Shown here in pieces: positions 39,439 to 53,460 of a stretch of 64,000 nucleotides of DNA. Source of the stretch: Paramecium octaurelia (taxonomy: Eukaryota > Ciliophora > Oligohymenophorea > Peniculida > Parameciidae); assembly GCA_905182995.1 (NCBI GenBank), contig CAJJDP010000025.1:265680-329679 (forward strand), given 5' to 3'. Every line of letters starts with the position of its first letter. Position 1 is the stretch's first letter. Made by a program: the position numbers and the translations under genes. The notes under the pieces were generated by a model. That model was not told the origin of the DNA. It did no database searches and saw only the letters and a list, made by a program, of their open reading frames with translations.

Positions 39439-40558
39439 TCAAAGTTACTATCTTTAAGAGTAATGAGATCCTCTATTTAATCTATTTCTAGTATCTACTG
39501 GTTAGATTATATTATTATTATTAGTTTAACTATCACTTTTTGTTATGTTAATTTCCTTAACTTAAGTGATTTATCTCTTTTTTAATGCTTCGAGGGATGC
39601 TTCTGCCATTATTAACTTTTCACTCAGTTCTGATGCTTCTTCATTCTTTTCTTTAAACTTCCTTCTCCATACATCAATTTCTCCTTGTAATGATATGACA
39701 GTTATTTCCATTCTTGAATAGTTTTCTTCTACTGTTTATAATTCCTTGATTTAACTATTCAATTAATCTATCCAATTTTCTTTTTCATTTAAAATACTTC
39801 TTAATTTTGAAATATCAGCATCTTTCTTACTGAGATGCTTCAACATTTCTTTATTATCAATTTCATATTGTTACATCTACTTTTTCAACTTCCTAATATC
39901 TTCGTTATTGCCATTCTTATTCAATATTTATTTTTATAAAGAAGTAAAACCTTCTTTTGATTAAAATAAGTCTTATTTTAATTGTAAAATTTCATTGTTT
40001 AACCTATCTTCTTAGGCTTCAAAATTCTTAATAATAACTTCCAACTCCTTAATTCTGCTCATGTAATCCATAGATTTTAGATTTTATTCATTCCTTTTTA
40101 ACCTTTAATTTTCATTCTACAATCTGTTGATCAACTATTCCAATAATAATAATTTCTATTTATATTTATTTTCTATATCTTATGCAGATACTACTTATAG
40201 AGGTTTTTCATTATATTGTACTTCACTGAGTTCTTATGGTTATTATGACCTATCTGTTGATAATTAAATCACTCTAACAGGAGAAACTGACTAAGGTTAA
40301 CAAGCAGATTATATCTTAGCAATAAACTATGTGTTATATCTATCTGTTTATGGAGCTCTATTATTCTGATAATTCATACATTCCTGAATGAGTAGATTAT
40401 GCTTGAATTCTTTAAATTGAATAATTAGGTGAATAGTTATGTGAGTGATTGTTTAATAAAGGAACTTGTCGTATATACGGAGAAAGTGCCTACGTACTTT
40501 TAGTTATATATTGGCTGCCTTTAGATCGAATAAGACGATCTAATTTTTCATTTAACAT
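39439..40558 (-). CDS. Coiled-coil protein
   Basis: About 363 residues after one 28-nt intron. Residues 1-120 are Ser/Gln/Tyr-rich and probably disordered. From ~130 to ~335 heptads of Leu, Ile and Glu/Lys run almost unbroken (ELSEVQYNEK, INRLQNENQRLKR, ISKLRSILNEKENWIDQLN, RRKFKEKNEEASELSEKL). This suggests a long dimeric coiled coil of the kind found in basal-body or cortical proteins. No specific family is recognised. Confidence 0.7.
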
Positions 40559-40612
40559 TTTTTATTTATTTTTTTGACTTAAAAAATGGAGTAACAATAA
40601 ATAGGTGTTTGA
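40559..40612. promoter_or_regulatory. Short divergent upstream region
   Basis: 54 bases between the start of the coiled-coil gene and the likely start of the small plus-strand gene. An additional ATG at 40586 is followed after eight codons by TGA unless an 18-nt intron is removed. Confidence 0.3.
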
Positions 40613-40864
40613 ATGAGGAAAGAATTTATGTTAACAATAGTTAAAATACTTAATAAATTAAAGCAAAAAGGTTTAGATCAGAAATTTTTAGATGCAGAAT
40701 TCTTTGATTTAATTATTATTTTTTAGGAAAATAAATAAGTTATTTTTGAGTAATATTAAATTTCACTTTTATTTAAGATTGATTTATTAATTAATAGATT
40801 ATTTGTAGAAACACCTATAATAAACCTTATTATCAACAATAGATTTATTGATCCGTTATAATGA
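40613..40864 (+). CDS. Small hypothetical protein, 83 residues
   Basis: Frame starting MRKEFMLTIVKILNKLKQKG, alternating hydrophobic and basic, ending at TGA. A start at 40586 with an 18-nt intron is possible. No family recognised. Its 3' end overlaps the convergent MTHFS gene by 32 bp. Confidence 0.4.
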
Positions 40865-41388
40865 AATCTAATTATTAATCATTATCTGTGTAAGGAATAT
40901 TATTAACCTTTAGCAATTCATGGCCAAATCCTATAAACTTAGTGTTATAGTTTTTAGATCTATAATCTTCTATGGTTCTATCGTAATAACCTCCACCATA
41001 GCCAATCCTATGCTTATTTTAAGGATCAAAGCACAATAAAGGTACCTTAATTAATTAATTATTTTACAATGCAAAATTGCGGGATTTCATAGTTTTTATC
41101 AACAGGCTCTAATATTTTAAATTTATTCAACTATAATTCAGTTTTATTCTATATGTAAACTGAAAATAATAAGGGTTCTGTTTATTTTTACATTATTGGC
41201 AATAAAATTTTATTTTTACTCAAATAAGGCAAAATACTTAAAATATTTAATTCATTGACTAAAGGGTAATAAATTGAAATAGATGATTCTGGTTAAATAA
41301 TCTGTTTCAATTACTGAGCATATAATTCAGGTTATATTTTTATATCTTTTCTTATTTGTTTAAATAAAATTCTTAATTCATTTTTCAT
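40833..41388 (-). CDS. MTHFS: 5-formyltetrahydrofolate cyclo-ligase
   Basis: One 22-nt intron gives 177 residues, in the normal range. The enzyme converts 5-formyl-THF to 5,10-methenyl-THF with ATP. The signature FDPQNKHRIGYGGGYYDR is intact (GYGGGYYDR binds phosphate and folate). Other family pieces are the N-terminal KNELRILFKQIRKDIK helix, YYPLVNELNI, PLLCFDPQN and the C-terminal DFIITD, matching the family end P-D-x-I-T-E. No targeting peptide, so cytosolic. Divergent from the FAD oxidoreductase by 22 bp. Confidence 0.9.
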
Positions 41389-41410
41389 TGTTTTAGCAAT
41401 AATTTTAATG
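41389..41410. promoter_or_regulatory. 22-bp gap between divergent start codons
   Basis: The start codons of MTHFS (minus) and the FAD oxidoreductase (plus) are separated by 22 bases, so both promoters and leaders share or overlap this region. Confidence 0.35.
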
Positions 41411-42995
41411 ATAAAAAAAATATTATTCAATTCATAATTGTATAAATTTTGTGTTCAACAAAAAATATACAAACCTAAGGCAAGCAAGGGAGGACTCAAT
41501 TTATTATTATTCCTATTCAGTTTAGGATTTGTAAATCAATACACTAAATATAGAGACTACATGTCTAACATATTTTTAAGCTAACAAGAGGTAGCTGACT
41601 TTCGCAAAAATAAACAATTACAAGTGGACAAAAAAACATTAAAATATCACGAAATCAACATCAAAAGAAATTAGGATACAGAAACTGCAGTAATTATAGG
41701 GGGAGGCATAGTAGGGTTAAGTTAAGCATTAAAGTTATTGTAAAAAGGTTATTCTGTCATATTGATTGAAAAGGAATAATTTATTTCAACTAAATGTAGC
41801 GCTTTTAATGGAAATATCTACAATCCCTACTTATTCAATCCATTAATATCTAAATATTCAATTAAAACAATGTTGAATAACTATATCAACCCTACTGACA
41901 CAGCAACATAAAGGTTCAGTTTTAATAGTCTTTTAGAACCTGGAGGGTTAATATGGTTGATTAATGCATTAAGGTTGAGTACATCTGATGAACAATTTGA
42001 TAAATCAATTTAAGATATGACTAAATTGGGGCACATTTAAGAATAAGAATTTGAAAAAATCAAAAAAATGGGTTTGCTTGAAAAACAATTAACTGCTGAA
42101 GGAGAATTGAGTTTTTATAAGTCTACAGAATACGGGAAACGAATAAGTTAATCATTTCAAAAAGCAGGAATTGAATTTAAAGAAGTTGATAAAACTAAAT
42201 TTAATTAGCATGATATAGATAGACATTTATTTGAAAATTATCCTTATGTTATTAGATTAGATAAGGAAAATAATTTAGACACTAAATAACTATCAATAAA
42301 CACCTTGAAATATTGTTAAAAGCATTACCCAAATAAGTTTAATATACTTTATGGAACAGAGTTTAAAGAATTCATAATGAATTATAATAGATATGTTTTA
42401 GGAATAAACACAAACAAAGGGTATGTAAAATTCATTTATTATTAGTGTAATATATGGAGATGCATTTATCATTTGTGCTGGATTGCATAGCAAATACATA
42501 ACTAAGAAATTGGGAGTAACCTTGCCCATAATGCCATGTAGAGGATGGATTATTGAATCTGAATTACCTTAATCCGCAAAGGGATCTGTCTTAGATAGAA
42601 TGGTACTGAAATTACCTACATTATCCATCACAAATCTTAATAATAAGTTGAGAATTTCAGGTTGTTAATTGATAGATTAAGAATATAAATCAGATGACCC
42701 TTTAAATGAATGGGGAGCCTAAATTCTTATAAAATAGATGAAAGAGCAGTTTAATATTGACTTAGATACACAGAGCATTTCAGTGAGAGATTGCTGCAGA
42801 CCCTTGACTCCAGATGACAAAATTATATTGAGTAAATTGCAGTTGAATAGAAATGTATATGTAAATGCAGGACATGGTTCTAGAGGAATGAGTCAATGTC
42901 ATGGTTGCGCAGAAATCATTTATTAATTAATGAAGGGCTAATAAAACAAAGAGGATTATTCGGCCTTTGATTTAACAAGGTTTTTATTTGTTTGA
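41411..42995 (+). CDS. FAD-dependent oxidoreductase, D-amino-acid dehydrogenase (DadA/DAO) type
   Basis: One 25-nt intron gives 519 residues. The N-terminus is basic and then hydrophobic (LLLFLFSLGFVNQYTKY), suggesting a mitochondrial or membrane anchor. The dinucleotide-binding motif VIIGGGIVGLSQALKLLQKG and LIEKE form the FAD Rossmann fold at ~95. The C-terminal FAD-contact block is NVYVNAGHGSRGMSQC. Between them CAGLHSKYI and MPCRGWIIES match the DAO superfamily core. Such enzymes oxidise D-amino acids, glycine or sarcosine; substrate is not determined. Confidence 0.85.
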
Positions 42996-43029
42996 AGTAT
43001 ATATATATATATATCGTTAAATAATAAAA

Positions 43030-44087
43030 ATGAGTTAATATGAGAGAATAAGACCAATCGTATTTTAAAAAGCTCCAGAAGTAAAATAGGTGAGATCCAA
43101 TTCATTGGCTGTTCGATCATCGCCTTCTAAATGTTAGTTGGATTTATCTTTCGATTTATAAGTTAATTCAACTACTAACAATGCAAATTAAGCATTAAAA
43201 GATATTAACAATTATAAGAAGCTTTATGTGAGTGAATCGTGTTAAAACAATAATAAAGAAAATTAATTGTCTGGAAAGCATTTTTCGTTTAAGGCTGATG
43301 AAAACTAATATTTGAAATAGAGAATTAAACAATTAGAATCATAGAATAACAATTATGTATCTGAAAATAAAAAATTGGCTCATGTTTTAGATTAATAAAT
43401 TCAATTAAATCAATCATTATAAGAATAGCAACAATCAAAAAATTAAATTATCAAAAAATTAGAGGATGTGTAGAAGATGAATAAATATTAATAGTCAAAT
43501 AACTCAGATCTTAAATAAATTAATGATTAACTGATTATATCTAAGAAGGTAGTAAATGATTTAGAGGAAAAAGTATAAATTGTATTAAATGAAAATCAAA
43601 AATTAAGCGAATTAAATGAAAGATTTTAATTTACAGAAAATCAACTAAAGATCGAAGTCGAAAAATATAAAAGTAAATGCTCAATATTGGAGAGTAAAAT
43701 GAAATAACAACAGTAATTTAATATATCATAATCTAGAGATGAATCAAAGTGCTTAGAATTGTAGAGGAAAATTAAAAAATAGAATGATCAATTAGAAATT
43801 TTGGCTAGAGAGAACTATCAATTGAAATAATAGTTAACTTAAAATAATAATCAAATGTCTCAATAAGATGATAAATAGTTATATGTTCATAAGTAATCTA
43901 TATGTTTGAGTTTAGTGATAAATTTAAAGAGACAATCCAGGAGTTAGAATGTGAAAATCAATACTTACAATAAATGATAGGAATTGACTAACAAAAGATG
44001 AATAATCTTGAGGAAAAACTAAATTTGTTGACGAAGGAAAATTATAGACTAACAGAGATAGTCAAAAATCGTCATAAATAGCAATGA
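43030..44087 (+). CDS. Coiled-coil protein
   Basis: A 23-nt intron gives 344 residues. The first ~85 are Ser/Pro-rich (VRSSPSKCQLDLSFDLQV), and the rest is a long Gln-rich coiled coil (YLKQRIKQLESQNNNY, LEEKVQIVLNENQKLSEL, NNLEEKLNLLTKENYRLTE). No specific family. An (AT)n run precedes the start at about 42998-43014. Confidence 0.65.
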
Positions 44088-44156
44088 ACAAATTTATAAC
44101 TATTTTTGTTATTTAATTTAAAGAAGATTAAATTAAATGATGATATTGAATAAAAA

Positions 44157-44814
44157 TCAATATCTATACACTGATCCATAACCAAATGTTGGTGCAACAT
44201 AGCTGTAACTTGGAGCATATCCATAGGTTGGAGCAACATAGCTGGTTCTTAATGGAGCTACTGGTGCCACTGATACTACAGGTGCTACAGGTGCAGCATA
44301 ACTGTAAGACAGTGGTGAGGCATATGAAACTGGAGCAGGAGGAGCTCTTCTAACCTATAAGGAATTAATTAAAATTAAACCTCTCTTTCATATTCTAAAT
44401 AATCAACTCTTGGGACATTTTTTTCGACTGGCACATAATCAATTTATTTTTCATATGAAACTTGAGGGATGTATTCCTTTTAGTATTCGACTGGATAATA
44501 ATCTGTCACCCATTTTTATCTTGGCACCTACGTGTAAATTTACTGTTTACTTAGACAGTTCTGACTTCCTCTTCCAATTCAACGACTGGCTTTTAATATG
44601 GAACGTATTCGACTCTGGATTCACCTCTAATAGGAGAATAGGCTGGAGGAGCATAACTAACAGGAGCTGCATACGATACAGGTTAAACATATGAGACTGG
44701 AGCTGCGTAGCCAACTGATAATTAGTCTAATTAACTTATACCTGGAATAGGTCTGGCAATTGATGTTGCTAAGGGAGAAGCATATGAAACACCTAAAGGA
44801 GCGTAGGAGTACAT
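44157..44814 (-). CDS. Alveolin-like cortical protein
   Basis: Three introns (27, 23 and 26 nt) give 193 residues. The centre (~65-125) carries charged repeats of Val-Pro-Val with Tyr and Glu/Lys (VEYVPYQKPVVELEEEV, DYYPVEYQKEYIPQ, IDYVPVEKNVPRVDYLEYER), the alveolin signature. Flanks are simple Ala-Pro-Val-Ser-Tyr repeats (SYAAPVSYAPPAYSP). Alveolins line the membrane skeleton under the alveolar sacs in ciliates and apicomplexans (IMC proteins). It is small for the family; the low-complexity flanks may drive polymerisation. Confidence 0.75.
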
Positions 44815-45181
44815 TTTAATATTAATATTGACAATAAAATTTATTGATGTTTTATTTTAACATGAAATATCAAAACAAAAAAATTTGATAAATTATTTAA
44901 ATTAAAATAAAAATTCGAAAGATAGTTAATGTCTTTTATATCAATTATTAGACTTTATAGTTACTTTCGATACATAAACTTTATTTACATCAAACCATCT
45001 CTATTTAACTTAATTTTTGGAGATATTGTGTAATAAAAACAACCCATATACATTTTTACCATATATAAATATTTATAAAAATATTCAACCATATAATTTA
45101 TAAAGCATTTTATTAAGTTTGTGATATTTCCAACTGATTATAAAACTTGATATTATTTAATATAAACTATTTTTTGTTAAT
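44815..45181. other. Divergent intergenic region
   Basis: 367 bases between the alveolin-like and TTLL starts; very AT-rich, no gene or repeat. It must hold both promoters. Confidence 0.4.
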
Positions 45182-47127
<1,946 letters not shown>

Positions 47128-48170
47128 ATTAATATAGTTTTCTAATTTTACATCATTTATTTTTTATTAAACAATAGATGTAAAACAGAATTCCATTGTA
47201 TATATTCGTTTTTTATGTTTTTTCATTTGATATTAAAATTAAGGCAACTAGAACATTAACTTTAATATAAAGTATAGGACACTAGCAAATTTTATTTGAT
47301 TTCTTTCAACATTTAATTGAAAAATATCATTAACTTCATAATTTACTCAGCGATGTAGATTCTTTATGAGTTGTATTTATCCTGAATTTCCTTTGGGTTA
47401 TATGAGAGTTTATTTTAATTTCTGATGTTCAATTAATTTTAGTTTTGTTTTTTCTGAAATTTTACTATTTTCAAAATGTAGATCTATTTTTATAAATTAA
47501 AGGATTATTTATTATTAACTATTTCTAAAATAATAGTATTTGTTTACTAGCTTAATCTAACAATAATTCATATTTTTTATAATATCCCAGTAAAATCCTT
47601 TATTCATTCAGTAAAAATACTATAAGCTTGGTATTGATCATTTTTAAAAGCATGACCCCACTCATTAAAGTTTTCGAGAAAAACTTTATATTCTAAATTA
47701 ATATCTGATTAGAATTAAGATGTTAATTAAAATAAAATTCATTTAATTTTTAATTACTAAAAAAAAAATTCTGCGAATTTTCTTTTGAATATTAGAAATC
47801 AATAATTTAGATTGCTAACAATTAATTGATCTAATCCCATTTTGTGGAGGGATGAATAAAATGATTTTAAGTGAAAAGTAAATTCATTCATTATATTTAA
47901 AATTAAATTAGGTGTAAAGCACAATGGCTTAATAAAATAGGGATAAAATTGAGATATCATTCCATTTTCAAGTGCTTACATTGATAGTAAATATTATTCA
48001 ACTTAGAAAATAAATAATTTCAATTGTTTTTGAATGTCTTATAAATTACACTCATCAATATAATTACTAAATTGTATTATATAAATATTTAAAATGCAAT
48101 ATCTTATCATTTTAACTAATTATAATCAATTTGAGATTAAAAGAACTTAAATATATATATTCAAGATTTA
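47128..48170. other. 1-kb gene-free island
   Basis: The longest stretch without a supported gene, AT-rich with frequent TGA in all frames. No RNA gene, repeat or conserved motif recognised. Confidence 0.4.
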
Positions 48171-48593
48171 ATGAAATACGCCAAAATATCAAATTAAGTC
48201 AGATAGGCTTTCATAAAAAGAATATCTGAAAAGAAATGTACAATAAGACAAGCGGCAAAGCAATTTGGAATCAAATTTTCCACCGCAAAAGCAATTTTAT
48301 CGATTTATAGACATGAGGGCAGGATAGGGAAAAAGCAAAGAAGACAAAGAAAACTTTCAAACAATAATATTTCTGAAAAGGAAACATAAAAATCTCTCAA
48401 AGAAGAACCCGCAGAGACCAAAGAGGAGTTTAAAATGGATCAACCTCCCCAGACTACTGTTAACGACGGGCTAACAATACAACACATACCGTAATATAAT
48501 TATGACTGGACTTACTTGCAACATTTTTGGATGGTGACGTACATGAATCAACAAATACAATACCAAAATTTTTAAAGATTTATGGGATATTGA
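48171..48593 (+). CDS. Helix-turn-helix protein, transposase-DNA-binding-domain-like
   Basis: Intronless frame of 140 residues. Residues ~8-55 (AFIKRISEKKCTIRQAAKQF, then IKFSTAKAILSIYRHEGRIG) are a helix-turn-helix with the R-x-A-A-x-x-F-x-I pattern of the Psq/Tc1-type HTH found in transposases and proteins derived from them. A Lys/Arg-rich stretch (GKKQRRQRKL) follows, then an acidic linker and a Trp/Tyr-rich end (DWTYLQHFWMVTYMNQQ). No catalytic domain remains, so it is either a small transcription factor or a domesticated fragment. It sits between two gene-free islands. Confidence 0.65.
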
Positions 48594-49235
48594 GATACTT
48601 ATATAAAATGAATAGAAATTGTCAAGAAATATTATTTTTCATTATTGTTGTTTATATGATTTATGAAATGTACTTTGAACAAAAAGTTAAACTCAATATA
48701 TTTTCTTCATATTCAAACAAATTGGCAAAAAGCATTTAGAAATCCTATTATTCTTACCTAATAGGTTCTTATTTAATGTAAAATAACGATATAACTAATT
48801 TGAATATTTATATAACATGAAATGAATATATATTTATTAGGGAATAGCCAATTTATTGTTTGGCAATCTTTCGATATACTTATAGACTTAATTATAGAGT
48901 TTGAATCCAAAATATTCATAATTTTTATATGAAAATTTCAGTAATTTAAATAGTTCTTTATACTCATTAATAATATATTTGTATACATAAAATAATGTGT
49001 TAATAATAATTAATAATTAAATATCCAAAACTTGTAACAAAAAAAAATGAAATAATATTTTCAATATGAAATTTCTGCCACAAAATGAATTTTATTTTAT
49101 TAACATTGAAAATTTATAAGTTAAGAAGAAAATAAAAACATGAGTCAAATTATGAATTATTTTTATTGAAATTTCCTTGACACAAATACAATTATATTGG
49201 GAAAAGAAAAATTTTTTATAAACAAATAAAATATA
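48594..49235. other. Gene-free AT-rich stretch
   Basis: About 640 bases downstream of the HTH gene with no supported gene; AT-rich with short homopolymer runs. Confidence 0.4.
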
Positions 49236-52200
49236 TCAGTTTTCATCATTCTAAGGCTCTTAATCCTCTGGAATTTTCTCTTCGTTTTTTTCATCTTTCT
49301 TTAAGCTAGCTTCTTTAGCCATTTATCGATATTTCTATAATGTTGATGATCCATGCTATTTAGCATCTCTGACTAAGGGTCTAGAGAAAACTCTATTCTC
49401 CATATCTTATATTTTTTATCTGTATTCTGGATTTAGCTTGTCCTTTTATTTTTTTTTATCGTCTAGCTTTTTTTATTTCTCTTCTTGTAGTCTTTGCAGT
49501 TCCCTATCTTGACTGCTTACAACTTTCTTTTTCTCTTTCTTTTCATCATTCTATTAAGCTGGTTAAGGTGCAGGTGGAACTATCTTAACATTTTTTTAAG
49601 GTTTAACATCTTCTTACTTAATTTCAGATTATTTAGAAAGCTATTGTGACTTTTTTGATTATTGAATAGACATTTCTTATTCTGTTTTTTATTCCATAGT
49701 TTTATTTTCCTGCTATTCTACTTACTCTTATTCCTACACTTCTTATTCATCTTGATCTTGATTCTCTTGATTTTGGTATTAATCATCTTCTTTATTTTCA
49801 TCTTCATTTTATTTCTCTTAAGCTTAGTCTTCAAATTATTGATCTTAATAGTCATCTTCAGGTTCAGGTGACATTTCTCCATCATCTTGATTGGAATTTT
49901 GTTACTTTTGACTTTGTTATTTTTATGATACTTTTACAGATTTTTCCTATTATGATTCTTCCAATTAATTATGGCTGATTTATTAACTGACTTACTTTTA
50001 ACTTTATTAAGACTTCTAAACTGATTATTTCTAAGATTATGATCTTTGAGTTTAACTCTTTTGTGTTTGAGATTTTTGTGTTTAGTTTTATTATTCTTCT
50101 TCATGGAAGGATTCTTTTCTTTTGTTTCTTTGATTATCTTCGTCAAGATAATTCAATTCCATACCTTTGCTTTATTGAGATTTCTTGTCTTTATCCCTTT
50201 TGGAAACAAAGTTTTTATTAATTTTTGGATTAAACTTGCATTCAGGGTCAATATCTTGAGGATTCAATTCTTCCATCTTCTTCTTCTTTTCTTTCCTTTT
50301 CTATTCATCTTCTTATAATCTTTTAGGCATTAAGTTAGTACTCTAGAGTTCTGCCTTTCTTTTTTCTCTTTATTCTTTTTTCCTTTGATTTTCAGCTATT
50401 TCTTTTTATTTTAATACTTCCATTGTACATTCTACTGGAATTTCTTTAGCCTTGAAAGTTTTTGGAGCTTCTTTAGTTTGTAAACGTTCCTCTGCAATTT
50501 ACTTTCTTTCCATAAATTTTTAGACATCCTTCTAATAAAAGCTTGGAGGATTGGCATTTTAGACTCTAGGAGGTGAAAACCTATCTAAATTATGAGCAGG
50601 AACAAACATGGACAGAGGAATAGGATTTGCTTTAAATTTATTTTGTAATTCAAATTCTTCCTTTTCTTCAATTTCCTTAACCATTTGTTCTAATCTTTAT
50701 TATCTAATAGTTTTCTTCTTTCTCTCATGAAATTTAGGTTCTTTGGGAACAGTAATTTTATTAAGTGAACTTGAATGCATTTTAGATTATGCCTTTTTAT
50801 CGATTCTTTTTTATTAAGCATCATCAAATGATAAATTTTCAATTTCAGCAAAGGCATCTTCTTCTTCTTATATTTAACCTTTGATAACAGACTCATAAAT
50901 TTTCCTTCCCCTCCTAGGAACAGGCTTGACATCCAATTTATTTTCTAAATCTTCTCTTGGGATTTCTCCTTTATCTGAAAAAATGTAGACTATATCAGCC
51001 CATTAAATAAAATCAATTTCAGTTCTAGCAATTTTAGAAATAATAGAATTGATTGTTTCAGGTCTCTTGGATATTGGATCAATCTTTGCTATTTGTGAAA
51101 GAAGACTCTTAGATTGAGGATCATTTTTAACGGTTGCTATGAACTCCTCTTTTAAAATAAAATGAGCACAGATTGTAGGAATCATTTCAAATACATCATT
51201 TATAATTTAAAAGTATACACTTGGAATTTACATTACTAAATGTTCTTCAGTTGGAGGATCCTTCTATTCATTCACAAAGAATAATTTTGGTATTTTTGGA
51301 GGTAGAGGATTGAAATTAGTCAAATATTCTGTAAATTACTATAAACTAATAAAATTAGAAGCATGACCTTCCAATTAGTTTAATGTACTTTCCATCATAT
51401 CCAAAATACTGGCTAATGTATACTTTTTTCCAATTTTAGTTAGAATTGCAGCTTCTTAATTACAATCCACTGTTTCTCTGATTTATTAAATCAATTCCTT
51501 TTTGCTGACAATCAATTCGCAATCCTTATCTAATTTCATAAAGATTTCCAACATTTGCTAGATCACTTCATGCTCCAATAAGCACCTCCCTTTCATCTTC
51601 TCATAATAACCCTCTGAAGCAATGGAACCAGGGCCAAAATGAGCCAAGATTATACGTGCCTACATCAGTCTAATTTCCTCATAAGGTAATGACAATTTGA
51701 AATATTCCTCAAGTTGATTCAATGATATTAATTCCATCTACTTCCTATTCTTAGATAGTCTATAATCCGCCAAGACTTTCTCTAATACTTAATTTACAGT
51801 AGGACTTCCTTGCTAAAGACTTATTGGTTAATTCAGAATGGAACCTTTACCTTTTGATAAATCATTCCTTATAGCTCTTATCAAATCTAATCTATTCACA
51901 ACTCCTTGTTCTTGATAATCTAATATTTTAAAAATTTCCTTAATGGGCTTAGAATATTATAGTCTTAAATTTTCTTCTTGGTTCTCTTCAAATAGTTTAG
52001 AATCCTATTTTAATTTAGAAAGCAATTTAATTCTGTCCTATTATAATCTCTTGACAAACTTACTAAACTCTGAAAAATCAAGTAATCCTTTACGATGAGT
52101 TTATAATTTATCAAGTTCACTTTCAATAGTTTTCACATCTAAATCGAATATAATTTAGATATCTTTATTAGTGCATAAAAATTCGAGCACTTCTCCCTTT

Positions 52201-53417
52201 GATACAACTCCAGCATGATCTTTATCAATTTATTAGAATGAAAATTTAAGTACAAATTACTCATTCTTCTCATTCTCAATTTATTTTTCTTACTATTTTT
52301 CAGTTACAATAGATTTATAAATGGCTTTTTTACTTGCATCATCCAATTAATCAAGTTACTTATCTGTATATGCTTATACTTATACACGATGCAACTCATC
52401 AATACTTTATACTTTTAGAATGGCTCTATCTGTAATATTCACTTAATGTTTAGGTTTTTCCTTGTCTTCTTTAAGATGATACTTTTCAAATTCTGGAACC
52501 TGAAATTCCTTAGCCTTTATTTCCATTTGTTTTTTCAAATTCTTGTCTTTTTGATACTCTAAGAATTAATGCTCATATAATTGTTATTCCGGTGACTTCA
52601 TAACTACCTACTCAATATATTTCTCCTTTGATCTTGGTCTATTTTTATTCTATTCCTTCTGTTTTATATAATCGTCTATTTATTATTAGATGAACTAATC
52701 TTTTTCTTCCTTCTTATTTTATTTTTTTAAAACTTATTACTGTTATTTATCAACAACTGTAACTTTGACTTATACTTAATCCTTTCTTCTTCTTTCCTCA
52801 TATTCTTCCTTAGCTTACATTTATTCTTTCTTTATGTTATTTCTATACTCTCTTAATTACTTGATTTTCTCCCAAACATTATCATCAGGTTGATAACTAT
52901 CCACTAAGTCTTACTTCATGAATTACTATTCTAATTTATCCAATCTGTCATAATGCTTATCAATTTCACTCTGAATTTAATCTAATCGCTCATTTTAAGG
53001 TGGAGCCTCCTCCTCAATAACAAATTAATTCATTCGATTTTCAATATCTTTTTACTCAATTTCTACTACTCTTCTTTATTCAAAAATGAAGTTTGATTTA
53101 GCCAATGGTTAATCCTTTAGATTTTAAAATACAATTTTTTCTTTATCTTCCATTGCATTCTACATCTTATAAGGTTGTAATCCCATTTTTTAGTATATCT
53201 CAAGTTGAGACACTTACATGTCCAAAATAGGCTCGTCTTTCTTTTGACTAGTAGAAAACATTTTTTTTTTCTCTTCAATAACTGTTTGTGGAATTTTGAA
53301 TCCTCCTGATCCAATCACAGCCTTCTGAACTTAATCCTTGTTAACCTAAGGCGATTATTTATTTGCCATAACTTCAAGCTAAAGAGTTTGAATTGGTATT
53401 GCTTTTTTCACAGACAT
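49236..53417 (-). CDS. Giant EF-hand and FAM161-like ciliary/cytoskeletal protein
   Basis: One intronless frame of 1,393 residues. The N-terminal third is coiled-coil and charged (RRRKDQVQVKVTVVDKQQQQ). EF-hand loops appear near 397 (IDKDHAGVVSKGEVLEFL) and 630 (KLDKDCELIVSKKELIQ), each with Asp at 1 and 3, Gly or equivalent at 6 and Glu at 12; weaker partners lie nearby. Around 930-1010 is a FAM161/UPF0564-like block (LQNKFKANPIPLSMFVPAHN, FKAKEIPVECTMEVLKQK). The last ~300 residues are Gln/Glu/Lys-rich. FAM161 proteins sit at the connecting cilium and in centriole walls; calcium regulation of a ciliary structure is inference. Confidence 0.8.
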
Positions 53418-53460
53418 TAAGATATAAAAGGTGATTAATGTTTAAAATTAATAAATAAAA

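Noticed and set aside
49662..50318. Plus-strand Phe/Leu-rich frames resembling membrane segments
   Set aside because: Antisense of the Lys/Gln/Glu-rich tail of the giant EF-hand protein.
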